Positions 26,193-34,386 of a stretch of DNA of 64,000 bases are shown here, in pieces. This stretch comes from an uncultured Bacteroidaceae bacterium (GTDB lineage Bacteria; Bacteroidota; Bacteroidia; Bacteroidales; Bacteroidaceae). Every line of letters begins with the position of its first letter. Position 1 is the first letter of the stretch. The position numbers were made by a program, and so were the translations under genes. The DNA lies in the NCBI GenBank assembly GCA_934426255.1, contig CAKRYD010000010.1, positions 16,702 through 80,701 on the forward strand, read 5' to 3'. The notes below the pieces were generated by a model that saw only the letters and a program-made list of their open reading frames with translations, did no database searches and was not told the DNA's origin.

Positions 26193-26969
26193 ATGATAAC
26201 CAAGCAAGAAATAGCGTTGAATTGGCTTGTGAGGTATACGGGAATGTCGCCCGAGGAGATAAGCCCTTATATCCTTCTTACGAATTTCAACCAATATGTT
26301 GATTTGTTTTGCAAAGTCTGCGGATGTCCTCCTGCGGATTACCGCCATAACATGCGTGCAGCGAATGGCAATGGCATTACCATCATCAATTTCGGCATCG
26401 GCAGTCCCAATGCCGCGCTCATCATGGATTTGCTAAGCTCAGTGAGCCCTAAGGCTTGTCTCTTTCTTGGCAAGTGTGGCGGCATTTCACGCAAGACGGA
26501 GCTGGGCGATTTTATCCTGCCCTTGGCAGCCGTGAGGGGCGAGGGTACGAGCAACGACTATTTTCCTCCCGAAGTGCCATCCTTGCCGGCGTTTGTGCTG
26601 GAGCGTGCAGTTTCCACTGTGTTGCGCGACAATCGTCTTGACTATTGGACGGGAAGCGTCTACACCACCAACCGGCGTCTGTGGGAACATGACGATAAAT
26701 TCAAGGATTATCTGAGAACGACGCGTGCCATGGCTGTGGATATGGAGTGTGCCACATTGTTCAGCGTGGGCTTTTACAACCATATTCCCGTAGGAGCCCT
26801 TTTGCTGGTTTCAGACACGCCAATGGTGCCCGAAGGGGTGAAAACCATCAAGAGCGACAATCTGGTTAACCGTCAATATGCCGAACAGCACGTAAGGATG
26901 GGCGTGGAGTCCTTGCGCACCATTATAGACGCATCAGATACGTTGAAGCATTTAAAGACTGATTGGTAA
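26193..26969 (+). CDS. amn: AMP nucleosidase (short Bacteroidetes type)
   Basis: A 258-residue purine-nucleoside-phosphorylase-fold enzyme that hydrolyses AMP to adenine and ribose 5-phosphate. Signatures are INFGIGSPNAALIMDLL, FLGKCGGISRKTELGDFILP, GEGTSNDYFPPEVP and AVDMECATLFSVG, the last with the ribose-binding Met-Glu pair. The frame is open upstream to 25986, but that part is antisense to the HsdR_N-like gene; the start at 26193 gives the family's usual N-terminus. It overlaps the holA ATG by one base (TAATG). Confidence 0.88.
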   Translation: MITKQEIALNWLVRYTGMSPEEISPYILLTNFNQYVDLFCKVCGCPPADYRHNMRAANGNGITIINFGIGSPNAALIMDLLSSVSPKACLFLGKCGGISRKTELGDFILPLAAVRGEGTSNDYFPPEVPSLPAFVLERAVSTVLRDNRLDYWTGSVYTTNRRLWEHDDKFKDYLRTTRAMAVDMECATLFSVGFYNHIPVGALLLVSDTPMVPEGVKTIKSDNLVNRQYAEQHVRMGVESLRTIIDASDTLKHLKTDW

Positions 26970-27997
26970 TGGCTTTGTCGCGCACGTCACAACCTACATT
27001 CGAGGATATAATGCGAGACATATCGCAGAAACGTTTCCAGCCTGTATATCTGCTCATGGGGGCTGAAAACTATTATATCGACCGCATTGTCGAGGCCATT
27101 GTCGACAATGCACTCACAGAGGACGAGAGGGCTTTCAACTTGATAACCTATTTTGGCATGGATGCCGACATGGGAAGTGTTATCAACAGTGCCAAAAGCT
27201 ATCCTATGGGTGCTGCGCATTCTGTGGTGCTGCTCAAGGAGGCACAGCACATGAAAAACCTTGACGACCTGTCTTTTTACCTGCAGCATCCGCAACCTAC
27301 TACGATACTCGTAATCACTTACAAGAACGGTGTGGTGGATCGTCGTAAAAAGTATGTTTCAGCCATACAGTCCCAAGGAATATTGTTTGAGTCGAAAAAG
27401 CCTTCCGAATCGCAGCTTTACGGATGTGTCACAGCCTATGTTGCCCGTCATGGATGCACTATCGATAAGAAATCGGCCAGCATTATTGCCGACTCGGTGG
27501 GGACGGACTTGAGCAGGCTTTATGGCGAGCTTGACAAGCTGATGATAGCTCTGCCGCAAGGCACGACAGGAATCACGCCCCAGATGGTTGAAGACAATAT
27601 CGGCATAAGCAAAGACTACAATTATTTTGAGCTTCAGAATGCCTTGGTAGAGCGCGATGTCTTTAAGGCCAATCAAATTGCCGCCTATTTTGACAAGAAT
27701 CAAAAGGCCAATCCCATCCAGGTGGTGTTGCCAATGCTTTTCCGCTTCTTTTCAAATGCCATGATGGCATACTACTCACCCGACAAGTCGGAGAGGGGGC
27801 TTGCCGCATTCTTGGCCTTGAAGGAATGGCAAGTGCAACGCAATATCCTCCCTGTGATCCGCAACTACAGTGCGCGAAAAGTGCTGATGATTCTGGATGA
27901 AATAAGGGAGACCGATCGTAAATCTAAGGGTATGTATGGCTCTAAAGTGTCTTCGGGCGACCTTTTAAGGTCGTTGATTTTCTACATTCTGCATTAG
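26969..27997 (+). CDS. holA: DNA polymerase III subunit delta
   Basis: A 342-residue clamp-loader subunit that opens the beta ring. The family opening FEDIMRDISQKRFQPVYLLMGAE, here shown by QPVYLLMGAENYYIDRI, and the C-terminal helical bundle (VLPMLFRFFSNAMMAYYS, VLMILDEIRETDRKSKG) are typical. The ATG at 26969 overlaps the amn stop. A TTG at 26963 is also in frame but less likely. A strong terminator follows. Confidence 0.92.
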   Translation: MALSRTSQPTFEDIMRDISQKRFQPVYLLMGAENYYIDRIVEAIVDNALTEDERAFNLITYFGMDADMGSVINSAKSYPMGAAHSVVLLKEAQHMKNLDDLSFYLQHPQPTTILVITYKNGVVDRRKKYVSAIQSQGILFESKKPSESQLYGCVTAYVARHGCTIDKKSASIIADSVGTDLSRLYGELDKLMIALPQGTTGITPQMVEDNIGISKDYNYFELQNALVERDVFKANQIAAYFDKNQKANPIQVVLPMLFRFFSNAMMAYYSPDKSERGLAAFLALKEWQVQRNILPVIRNYSARKVLMILDEIRETDRKSKGMYGSKVSSGDLLRSLIFYILH

Positions 27998-28016
27998 TTT
28001 TATTGAAATAATATCT

Positions 28017-28058
28017 AAAAGGCTCTATTTTCTGTGCACAAAAAATAGAGCCTTTTTT
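28017..28058 (+). terminator. Intrinsic terminator after holA
   Basis: AAAAGGCTCTATTTT (28017-28031) pairs with AAAATAGAGCCTTTT, followed by further Ts. A textbook hairpin with an A/T-rich frame that could act in both directions. Confidence 0.88.
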
Positions 28059-28832
28059 GTTGTGTATATGACGTTTATGCCACTTTTATCGCTCTGAGAA
28101 TTGATTGAAATCGTGGCTCACGATATTTACACGAAACGAACGAAAATCAAGCTATTTTGCCTCCGAAACCACTCGAATATTCAGGTATAACATATAAATA
28201 CAGTTTGATTTGTAGAGTGTTGATTTGTAAATCAAAACCAGCAGTGTAAAAAGTAAATGACAGACTTTGCAAGTGTAGAGTTGTAAATGTTGAATTTGAA
28301 TATATGCTTTTGATTTGCAAACCAAAAGTGTCCCTGAAAAGTTTCGTATGTGATAATCGTTAATCGTTATAAGTATGATGTATAACTAAAAGAAAGCCAG
28401 TTTAAAAATATGGCTTATATCATTTGTTGGTTGAGTCATTGAAAATAACCATGTTTGTTTGGTAGAAATGCCCCATGTACAGGTGGCGTATGGCCATTCC
28501 GATATGGATGAAATGATAAATCTTCCTGTTTATTAAAAGCTTGTATAAGCAGCTATTGTCAGATTAAAATAAGCCTTTGTCCCGTTTGAAATGGTGGTTT
28601 ACAAATGAGAATATGGACATTACGTTTCCGTATCTGCTCTGTATTTTGTAGTAAGTAAGTAGTGATCAGTTCGATAATGTCAATAACTCAAGTTTCTGAT
28701 AAACATGATTGCCAGATGATTAATTGCCATGTTGAAGATGATGAGTCAATGCCTGAAAATTATGGTTTAGGTTGCTTGATTCGTATTTGTATTTGTAAAC
28801 TGTGCTATTTGCAAAAATGTTTCGATTTATGA
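28059..28832. other. Gene-free AT-rich interval upstream of the XRE gene
   Basis: No convincing reading frame on either strand. It holds the TTTGATTTG palindromes near its left end and the XRE promoter at its right end. A 33-codon open stretch ending at 28536 contains GHSDMDEM, faintly like an integrase C-terminus, but is too short to call. Confidence 0.6.
28204..28328. repeat. TTTGATTTG palindrome cluster
   Basis: TTTGATTTGYA occurs at 28204-28214 and 28309-28319, and a copy with GTTG in place of TTTG at 28219-28229. The second copy lies in the palindrome TTGATTT-GT-AAATCAA (28220-28235). The third lies in a 22-bp near-perfect palindrome (28307-28328) with arms CTTTTGATTTG and CAAACCAAAAG, differing at one symmetric pair. 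These look like operator half-sites; the binding protein is unknown. Confidence 0.5.
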
Positions 28833-28862
28833 TTTGTGTTTGTGCAAAATGTTTTACCTTTG
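28833..28862 (+). promoter_or_regulatory. Promoter of the XRE-type gene
   Basis: TTTG (28833-28836), 18 bp, then TACCTTTG (28855-28862). The start codon is 29 nt further on. Confidence 0.65.
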
Positions 28863-28890
28863 TATATCGATATAATCGTCAGATTTCAGC

Positions 28891-29337
28891 ATGGATTCAT
28901 TAAGCAATACAATGGAAGGCCGCATCCGTCAGATCATGGAGGCCAAACAAATGTCACAAAAAGATTTTGCAGAGTGCACCAACATATCTCCTGCTTCGCT
29001 TTCGAGCATATTCAACGGACGCACGCGTGCCACCAATAATCACACTTTGGCCATTCATCAGGCGTTTCCAGAAGTTAATATTAACTGGCTTCTTTTTGGT
29101 GAAGGAAGCATGTATGGTAGCAATGTGCCTACTTCTGATATGCACGATTCCGGTGCAGTGCCTGAGTCACCCGACTTGTTCGGTCAGGAGCATATGCGTC
29201 CTCCGGTGTCGTTGCCGAGAGTTGCTCCCGAGGTCACTGAGGTGGTTGCCAAGGTGGAGAAGCCTCGTCGTGAAGTAAAGGAGATTCGTGTTTTTTTTGA
29301 TGATGGCACTTATGAGTCGTTTGTTCCGCAGAAATGA
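28891..29337 (+). CDS. XRE-type helix-turn-helix protein
   Basis: A 148-residue DNA-binding protein. Residues about 8-62 form an XRE HTH (IRQIMEAKQMSQKDFAECTN, ISPASLSSIFNGRTRATNNH). This is followed by INWLLFGEGSMYG, an aromatic turn common in phage-repressor-like XRE proteins. A variable linker precedes a conserved-looking basic/acidic tail (KPRREVKEIRVFFDDGTYES). No dimerisation peptidase domain or toxin partner is present, so it is neither a LexA/CI-type repressor nor an evident antitoxin. The palindromes 560 nt upstream and the tandem array just downstream are candidate targets, by proximity only. Confidence 0.82.
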   Translation: MDSLSNTMEGRIRQIMEAKQMSQKDFAECTNISPASLSSIFNGRTRATNNHTLAIHQAFPEVNINWLLFGEGSMYGSNVPTSDMHDSGAVPESPDLFGQEHMRPPVSLPRVAPEVTEVVAKVEKPRREVKEIRVFFDDGTYESFVPQK

Positions 29338-29390
29338 GTGTGCCGGCTGTTAAAAACGCTGCGTCACCTTTCAGATTTGAAGCTTTAATG

Positions 29391-29606
29391 TTGTGCGTGC
29401 GATGTGTACAGTTTGTGCGTGCGATGTGTACAGATCATAGGGTGCGATGTGTACAGATCGTAAGGTGCGATGTGTACAGATCATAGGGTGCGATGTGTAC
29501 AGATCATAGGGTGTGATGTGTACAGATCGTAGGGTGTGATGTGTACAGATCGTAGGGTGCAATGTGCACAGGTTGTAGGGTGCGATATGTACAGAATTGT
29601 GTTTGA
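29391..29606. repeat. 23-bp tandem repeat array, nine units
   Basis: The core GATGTGTACA recurs at 29401, 29423, 29446, 29469, 29492, 29515, 29538, 29561 (as AATGTGCACA) and 29584 (as GATATGTACA). Spacing is 23 bp, except 22 for the first. Between cores most units read GATCRTAGGGTGY. Each unit centres on the palindrome TGTACA. There are no unique spacers, so it is a minisatellite and not a CRISPR array. Inner units are near-identical and outer ones diverged. It lies between the XRE gene and the glyA terminator. Confidence 0.9.
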
Positions 29607-29637
29607 GATGTTTGGATTTTGTTTTTGTGAAGATATA

Positions 29638-29677
29638 ACAATACCGGGACTGCCTGTTGGGGCAATCCCGGTATTGT
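29638..29677 (-). terminator. Strong hairpin at the glyA 3' end
   Basis: ACAATACCGGGACTGCC (29638-29654) pairs with GGCAATCCCGGTATTGT (29661-29677) with one wobble and a short loop. It is likely the end of the pyrB-pyrI-glyA transcript and may also stop plus-strand transcription from the XRE side. Confidence 0.75.
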
Positions 29678-29696
29678 TAGGATGTGATGTTGTCGA

Positions 29697-30977
29697 TTAG
29701 TAGGCGAAGAGTGGGTATGCCTTCATTGTTTCGTTGACTTTTTCACGTGTTTTGGCAATGACATCTTCGTTAAGTGGGTCATTGAGCACGGTTTCGATGA
29801 GTTCTGCGATGAGAATCATGAGGTCTTCTTTTGCTCCTCGTGTGGTGAGTGCCGGTGTTCCGAGACGAATGCCCGAAGTCTGGAAGGCTGAGCGTGTGTC
29901 ATAGGGCACCATGTTTTTGTTGACGGTGATATCGGCGGCTACAAGAGCATTCTCGGCCACTTTTCCTGTAAGGTCGGGGTATTTTCCGCGCAGGTCAACG
30001 AGCATGCTGTGGTTGTCGGTTCCCCCGCTTATGATGTCGAAACCGCGTTTGATGAGCTCTTGTGCAAGAGTTTCAGCGTTTTTCTTGACTTGCAGTGCCC
30101 AGTCTTTGAATTCGGGTTGCAGGGCTTCGCCGAATGCTACGGCTTTGGCTGCAATGACATGTTCGAGCGGTCCTCCTTGTATGCCGGGGAAGACTGCGCT
30201 GTCGATCAGGGAGCTCATCATGCGCACTTCGCCTTTCTTTGTGGTCTTTCCCCATGGGTTAGGGAAGTCTTTGCCCATCAGGATGATGCCTCCGCGTGGT
30301 CCGCGAAGTGTCTTGTGGGTGGTTGATGTTACGATATGGGCGTATTTGAGCGGATTATCGAGCAGTCCTGCAGCGATGAGTCCTGCCGGGTGGGCCATGT
30401 CGACCATGAACAGTGCGCCTACTTCATCGGCAATCTTGCGCATCCGTGCGTAGTCCCATTCGCGGCTGTAGGCCGAACCGCCTCCTACGATGAGCTTCGG
30501 CTTGTGCTGCAGAGCCAGTTGCTCCATCTCGTCGTAATCGACACGTCCGGTTTCTTTGTTGATATTATAGCCTATCGGGTTGTAGAGTATGCCGGATGTG
30601 TTCACCCTGGAACCGTGTGAAAGATGGCCTCCATGGTCAAGGTTAAGTCCCATGAACGTGTCGCCCGGATTGAGGCATACGAGGAATACAGCCGCATTGG
30701 CTTGGGCTCCGGAGTGGGGCTGCACGTTGGCATATTCGGCACCGAAGAGCTTCTTAACACGCTCGATGGCAATGCTTTCGCTTTTGTCTACATTGACGCA
30801 ACCTCCGTAGTAGCGATGGCCGGGATAGCCTTCTGCATATTTGTTGGTCAGGCATGAACCCATGGCCTGCATCACTTCGTCGCTTACGAAGTTTTCACTG
30901 GCAATCAGTTCCATGCCTCTGAGCTGGCGCTGATGTTCGGCTTCGATAATATCAAAAATTACTGTGTCTCTTCTCAT
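29697..30977 (-). CDS. glyA: Serine hydroxymethyltransferase
   Basis: A 426-residue PLP enzyme that converts serine and tetrahydrofolate to glycine and methylene-THF. The PLP lysine is in [17 protein letters not shown]. Other signatures are [20 protein letters not shown], the [13 protein letters not shown] loop and [16 protein letters not shown]. Length is normal. It follows pyrI by 35 nt on the same strand, so it is probably the last gene of a pyrB-pyrI-glyA transcript. Confidence 0.97.
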   Translation of the reverse strand: MRRDTVIFDIIEAEHQRQLRGMELIASENFVSDEVMQAMGSCLTNKYAEGYPGHRYYGGCVNVDKSESIAIERVKKLFGAEYANVQPHSGAQANAAVFLVCLNPGDTFMGLNLDHGGHLSHGSRVNTSGILYNPIGYNINKETGRVDYDEMEQLALQHKPKLIVGGGSAYSREWDYARMRKIADEVGALFMVDMAHPAGLIAAGLLDNPLKYAHIVTSTTHKTLRGPRGGIILMGKDFPNPWGKTTKKGEVRMMSSLIDSAVFPGIQGGPLEHVIAAKAVAFGEALQPEFKDWALQVKKNAETLAQELIKRGFDIISGGTDNHSMLVDLRGKYPDLTGKVAENALVAADITVNKNMVPYDTRSAFQTSGIRLGTPALTTRGAKEDLMILIAELIETVLNDPLNEDVIAKTREKVNETMKAYPLFAY

Positions 30978-31012
30978 TGTTGGTTATAATGATGTTTTTA
31001 ATATTTCATGAA

Positions 31013-31468
31013 TCATACGAGCTTGGCTTTTTCGAGGCTTTGCTCTTTTTCGCAGTAGTGGCATTTGATGATGCCCTTTTCTTTGTCTACCACATGGAAC
31101 AGGGTGCGCATGGGCTCGTTGTTGGTGATGCACTTGGGATTGTGGCAGCGTACGATACCAGACAGGTCGTCGGGCATCTTGACTTGTTTCTTTTCAACTA
31201 CATCATAGTTCTTGATGATACATAGCGTAACGTTGGGTGAGACAACCGACAGCTGATTGATTTCTTCGTCGGTAAAATACCTGTCGGCTATCTTTATGAG
31301 GCTCTTTTTCCCCATTTTCCTGCTTTTCAGGTTGTAGCCTACTGTGACGGGCGAGCTGACATTTTCAAGATGCAGTAGCGATACCACAGCCAGCAGTTTG
31401 TTGGAAGGTATATGGTCAATCACTGTACCGTCCTTGATAGCTGAAACTCTAAGTTCCTCTTTATTCAT
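31013..31468 (-). CDS. pyrI: Aspartate carbamoyltransferase regulatory chain
   Basis: A 151-residue allosteric subunit that binds nucleotides and tethers PyrB trimers. The N-terminal nucleotide domain is visible as [20 protein letters not shown]. The C-terminal zinc site uses CHNPKC and CHYC. The start at 31468 ([14 protein letters not shown]) matches the family; the frame runs open to 31531 inside pyrB. It lies 7 nt after pyrB, as in many bacteria. Confidence 0.96.
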   Translation of the reverse strand: MNKEELRVSAIKDGTVIDHIPSNKLLAVVSLLHLENVSSPVTVGYNLKSRKMGKKSLIKIADRYFTDEEINQLSVVSPNVTLCIIKNYDVVEKKQVKMPDDLSGIVRCHNPKCITNNEPMRTLFHVVDKEKGIIKCHYCEKEQSLEKAKLV

Positions 31469-31475
31469 CGTTTTG

Positions 31476-32420
31476 CTAATTGATAATAGTTGAATCGGCC
31501 TTGATGTCGTCCAGACTGATGCCAAGCACATCGCATATCAGAGCCTGTCGGGCAAAGACTCCGTTGTGGGCCTGCTCGAAATAATAGGCATGGATGTTGT
31601 CGTCTACGTCAGTGTTTATCTCGTTGACACGTGGCAGGGGGTGCAGTATCTTCATGTTAGGCTTTGCCTTGCGCAGCATGCTGTTGCAAAGCAGGTAGCT
31701 GTCTTTTACACGCTCATATTCCATCAGGTCGGTAAACCTCTCACGCTGCACGCGGGTCATGTAGAGAATGTCTGCATCAGCTATGGTTCCTTCGTCAAAC
31801 TCGCGCGTTTCAATATAGCTGATATTGTTTTCCCGGCAATATAGCTTGTATTCCTCAGGCATCTCAAGTTCTTTGGGAGCAATGAAGTGAAATGTGGGAT
31901 TGAAGTGGCGCATGGCCATGAGCAGTGAATGTACTGTGCGCCCATATTTCAGGTCACCTACGAGGTAGATGTGCAGATTGTCCAGGTGGCCTTGTGTCTT
32001 ATAGATGGAATAGAGGTCAAGCATCGTCTGCGAAGGGTGCTGGTTAGAGCCGTCACCGGCATTGATGATGGGCACGTTGGTCACTTCGCTTGCATAGCGC
32101 GCTGCTCCTTCAAGATAGTGGCGCATAACGATGACGTCGGCATAGTTGCTGACCATTTTAATGGTGTCGTGCAACGTTTCGCCCTTTGACGAGCTTGTCA
32201 CCTTCGGGTCGGTAAAGCCGATGATGCGTGCTCCCAAACGGTTGGCAGCGGTTTCAAAACTAAGCCTTGTGCGGGTGGATGGTTCAAAGAAGAGCGTGGC
32301 AACTATCTTGCCTTCGAGCAACTTGCGGTTGGGATGACGCTCAAACTCTTCAGACATCCTAATCAAGTATAAGATTTTCTCTTTTGATAGATTAGCTAAT
32401 GTGATTACGCTTCTATTCAT
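31476..32420 (-). CDS. pyrB: Aspartate carbamoyltransferase catalytic chain
   Basis: A 314-residue enzyme of pyrimidine synthesis. The carbamoyl-phosphate motif [15 protein letters not shown], the [11 protein letters not shown] loop, the aspartate-side [18 protein letters not shown] and HPLPRVNEI are all present. The start at 32420 ([12 protein letters not shown]) is preferred; an upstream ATG at 32459 would add 13 unconserved residues. A TAACTTTA box (32448-32441, minus), one base off the consensus, lies just upstream. Confidence 0.96.
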   Translation of the reverse strand: MNRSVITLANLSKEKILYLIRMSEEFERHPNRKLLEGKIVATLFFEPSTRTRLSFETAANRLGARIIGFTDPKVTSSSKGETLHDTIKMVSNYADVIVMRHYLEGAARYASEVTNVPIINAGDGSNQHPSQTMLDLYSIYKTQGHLDNLHIYLVGDLKYGRTVHSLLMAMRHFNPTFHFIAPKELEMPEEYKLYCRENNISYIETREFDEGTIADADILYMTRVQRERFTDLMEYERVKDSYLLCNSMLRKAKPNMKILHPLPRVNEINTDVDDNIHAYYFEQAHNGVFARQALICDVLGISLDDIKADSTIIN

Positions 32421-32582
32421 CCTAATGGGATTTCTGACTGTAAAGTTACACAAAAACATGCATGTAAACGGCCTCGCAGCCTTTTATCTGCCGAAATATT
32501 CGTTAACGGCGTTCAAGGCAATGCGGGTTCCCTGCATGCAGGCACAGCTGCAATCGGGATTACCTGATAAGGCTGTCGGCCA

Positions 32583-34331
32583 TTAGTCCAGGCCGATGGA
32601 TTTCTTAATGGCGTCGACCTTCTTTTCAGCGGCAGCCGTTACAGCCTCGTAGTCATTCGGAGAGCTCAGTGTGCCTCTCACTTCGATGTAGAACTTTATC
32701 TTGGGTTCTGTGCCCGACGGGCGTATGCTGACCATGGTACGGTCTTGGGCAAACCATTGGATGACATTGCTTGTTTCAGGCATGTCAATGTCGGTTGCAA
32801 CGCCTTGTGCGTCATAGGCTTTGAGTGCTTTATAGTCTTTCACATCAACGATGGGCGAACCGGCAAGCTCCTTTGGCGGATTGGCGCGGAAGCTTTCCAT
32901 CATGGCTTTGATTTCATCGGCACCGGTCTTTCCCGGTTTTACAACACTGATGGCCTTGTTATAGGCGAAGCCGTATTCCATATATATATCCATCAGAATG
33001 TCGTAAAGGGTCTTTCCCTGGTCCTTGGCCCAGGCACAAATCTCTGCCAGGAGCGAGCATGCCGATACGGCATCCTTGTCACGTACAAAGTCCTCGGCAA
33101 GGAATCCATACGATTCTTCACCGCCGCCGATATATTTCTTGATGCCTTCGTTCAGGCGTATCTGGCGGGCAATCCACTTAAAGCCGGTGTAGCAATTGTA
33201 CAGCTCGATATGGTTTTTCCGGGCAATCTCACTGATCAGATCGGTCGTAACAATGGTTTTTACAATAAACTCATTGCCTTTCATCTGGCCTTTTGCCAAT
33301 CTGTTTTTGATGATATAATAAAGGAATATCATGCAGGTCTGGTTGCCATTAACAAGCATCCATTCGCCTTTGTCGTTCTTGCAAGCCATGCCTACGCGGT
33401 CGGCATCAGGGTCGCTGGCCATCACAATATCGGCATCAATGCTTTTTGCCAGCTTCAGTGCCAGGGTCAAAGCCTCGGCATTCTCTGGGTTGGGACTTAC
33501 TACGGTGGGGAAATTCCCGTCCTTAATCATTTGTTCTGGTACACAGTGGACATTTTCAAATCCCCAAAGCTTAAGTGAACGCGGTATCAGCTTCATGCCT
33601 GTTCCGTGGATGGGAGTATATACGATAGACAGGTCTTTCTGGCGCTTGATGCACTCGGGATCAATCGAAATCGAATGCACGGCATCAAGATAGGCCTTGT
33701 CGATTTCTTCACCGATAATGGTAATCAGCTCCTTATTGCCTTTGAATTTGATGTCGCCTACATTTACTTTGTTCACTTCCTCTATGATGCCTTTGTCGTG
33801 GGGTGCCAATACTTGCGCTCCGTCATCCCAATAAGCCTTGTAACCGTTGTACTCCTTTGGATTGTGACTGGCAGTCAGTATAATGCCGCCTTGGCAATGA
33901 AGGTGACGTATGGCAAACGACATTTCGGGTGTCGGGCGCATGTCGTCAAACAGATATACGTGAATATTGTTGGCCGAAAATATATTGGCACTGGTCTCAG
34001 CAAACAGTTGGCTGTTGTTGCGACAATCATAGCCTATAGCTACCGAAATCTTGGACTTTCCGGCAAAACACTTGTTGAGGTAATTGGCAAATCCTTGTGT
34101 GGCAGCTCCGACAGTATAGATGTTCATGCGGTTGGTGCCCGGTCCCATAATGCCGCGCAGGCCGCCTGTTCCGAACTCAAGACTTTGATAAAAGGAATCA
34201 ATTAGCTCCGTCTTGTCCGGATTATCAAGCATGGACTTTATGTCTTTCTTGGTCTGTTCATCGTAAAGTGGCGAGTTGAGCCATTCTGTGGCCTTTTGTT
34301 CGCATTGTTGAATCAAATTCTTGTCTTCCAT
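32583..34331 (-). CDS. Phosphoglucomutase/phosphomannomutase (alpha-D-phosphohexomutase)
   Basis: A 582-residue cytosolic mutase that interconverts hexose 1- and 6-phosphates. The phosphoserine loop is ILTASHNPKEYNGYKAYW, the metal loop is ASDPDADRVG, the sugar-binding loop is GGGEESYGF and the phosphate loop near the C-terminus is RPSGTEPKIKFY. Length fits the long PgcA-like group, so the main substrate is probably glucose phosphate. It is downstream of the C69 peptidase gene (55-nt gap) on the same strand. The 163-nt gap to pyrB holds a 12-bp palindrome (32531-32542). Confidence 0.94.
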   Translation of the reverse strand: MEDKNLIQQCEQKATEWLNSPLYDEQTKKDIKSMLDNPDKTELIDSFYQSLEFGTGGLRGIMGPGTNRMNIYTVGAATQGFANYLNKCFAGKSKISVAIGYDCRNNSQLFAETSANIFSANNIHVYLFDDMRPTPEMSFAIRHLHCQGGIILTASHNPKEYNGYKAYWDDGAQVLAPHDKGIIEEVNKVNVGDIKFKGNKELITIIGEEIDKAYLDAVHSISIDPECIKRQKDLSIVYTPIHGTGMKLIPRSLKLWGFENVHCVPEQMIKDGNFPTVVSPNPENAEALTLALKLAKSIDADIVMASDPDADRVGMACKNDKGEWMLVNGNQTCMIFLYYIIKNRLAKGQMKGNEFIVKTIVTTDLISEIARKNHIELYNCYTGFKWIARQIRLNEGIKKYIGGGEESYGFLAEDFVRDKDAVSACSLLAEICAWAKDQGKTLYDILMDIYMEYGFAYNKAISVVKPGKTGADEIKAMMESFRANPPKELAGSPIVDVKDYKALKAYDAQGVATDIDMPETSNVIQWFAQDRTMVSIRPSGTEPKIKFYIEVRGTLSSPNDYEAVTAAAEKKVDAIKKSIGLD

Positions 34332-34386
34332 TGCTTCTTCGTTTTTATGGGAACATTATTAAGTTGGTTATTTTCGTTTTCCTTGG

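Noticed and set aside
28435..28536. Integrase C-terminal remnant (GHSDMDEM)
   Set aside because: Only about 33 open codons, no other recombinase motif and no att-like repeats nearby.
29371..29562. 63-codon minus-strand frame across the 23-bp repeats
   Set aside because: It is a product of the repeat: the period of 23 shifts frame each unit and the peptide is a rotating low-complexity pattern (His/Thr/Ser-rich).
29391..29606. Possible CRISPR array
   Set aside because: Units abut with no unique spacers, and no cas genes are present.
32531..32542. CCTGCATGCAGG perfect palindrome
   Set aside because: A single 12-bp palindrome downstream of the mutase gene without further context is compatible with chance.
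32401..32586. 61-codon plus-strand frame between pyrB and the phosphohexomutase gene
   Set aside because: No homology pattern or promoter; part of it is antisense to pyrB.
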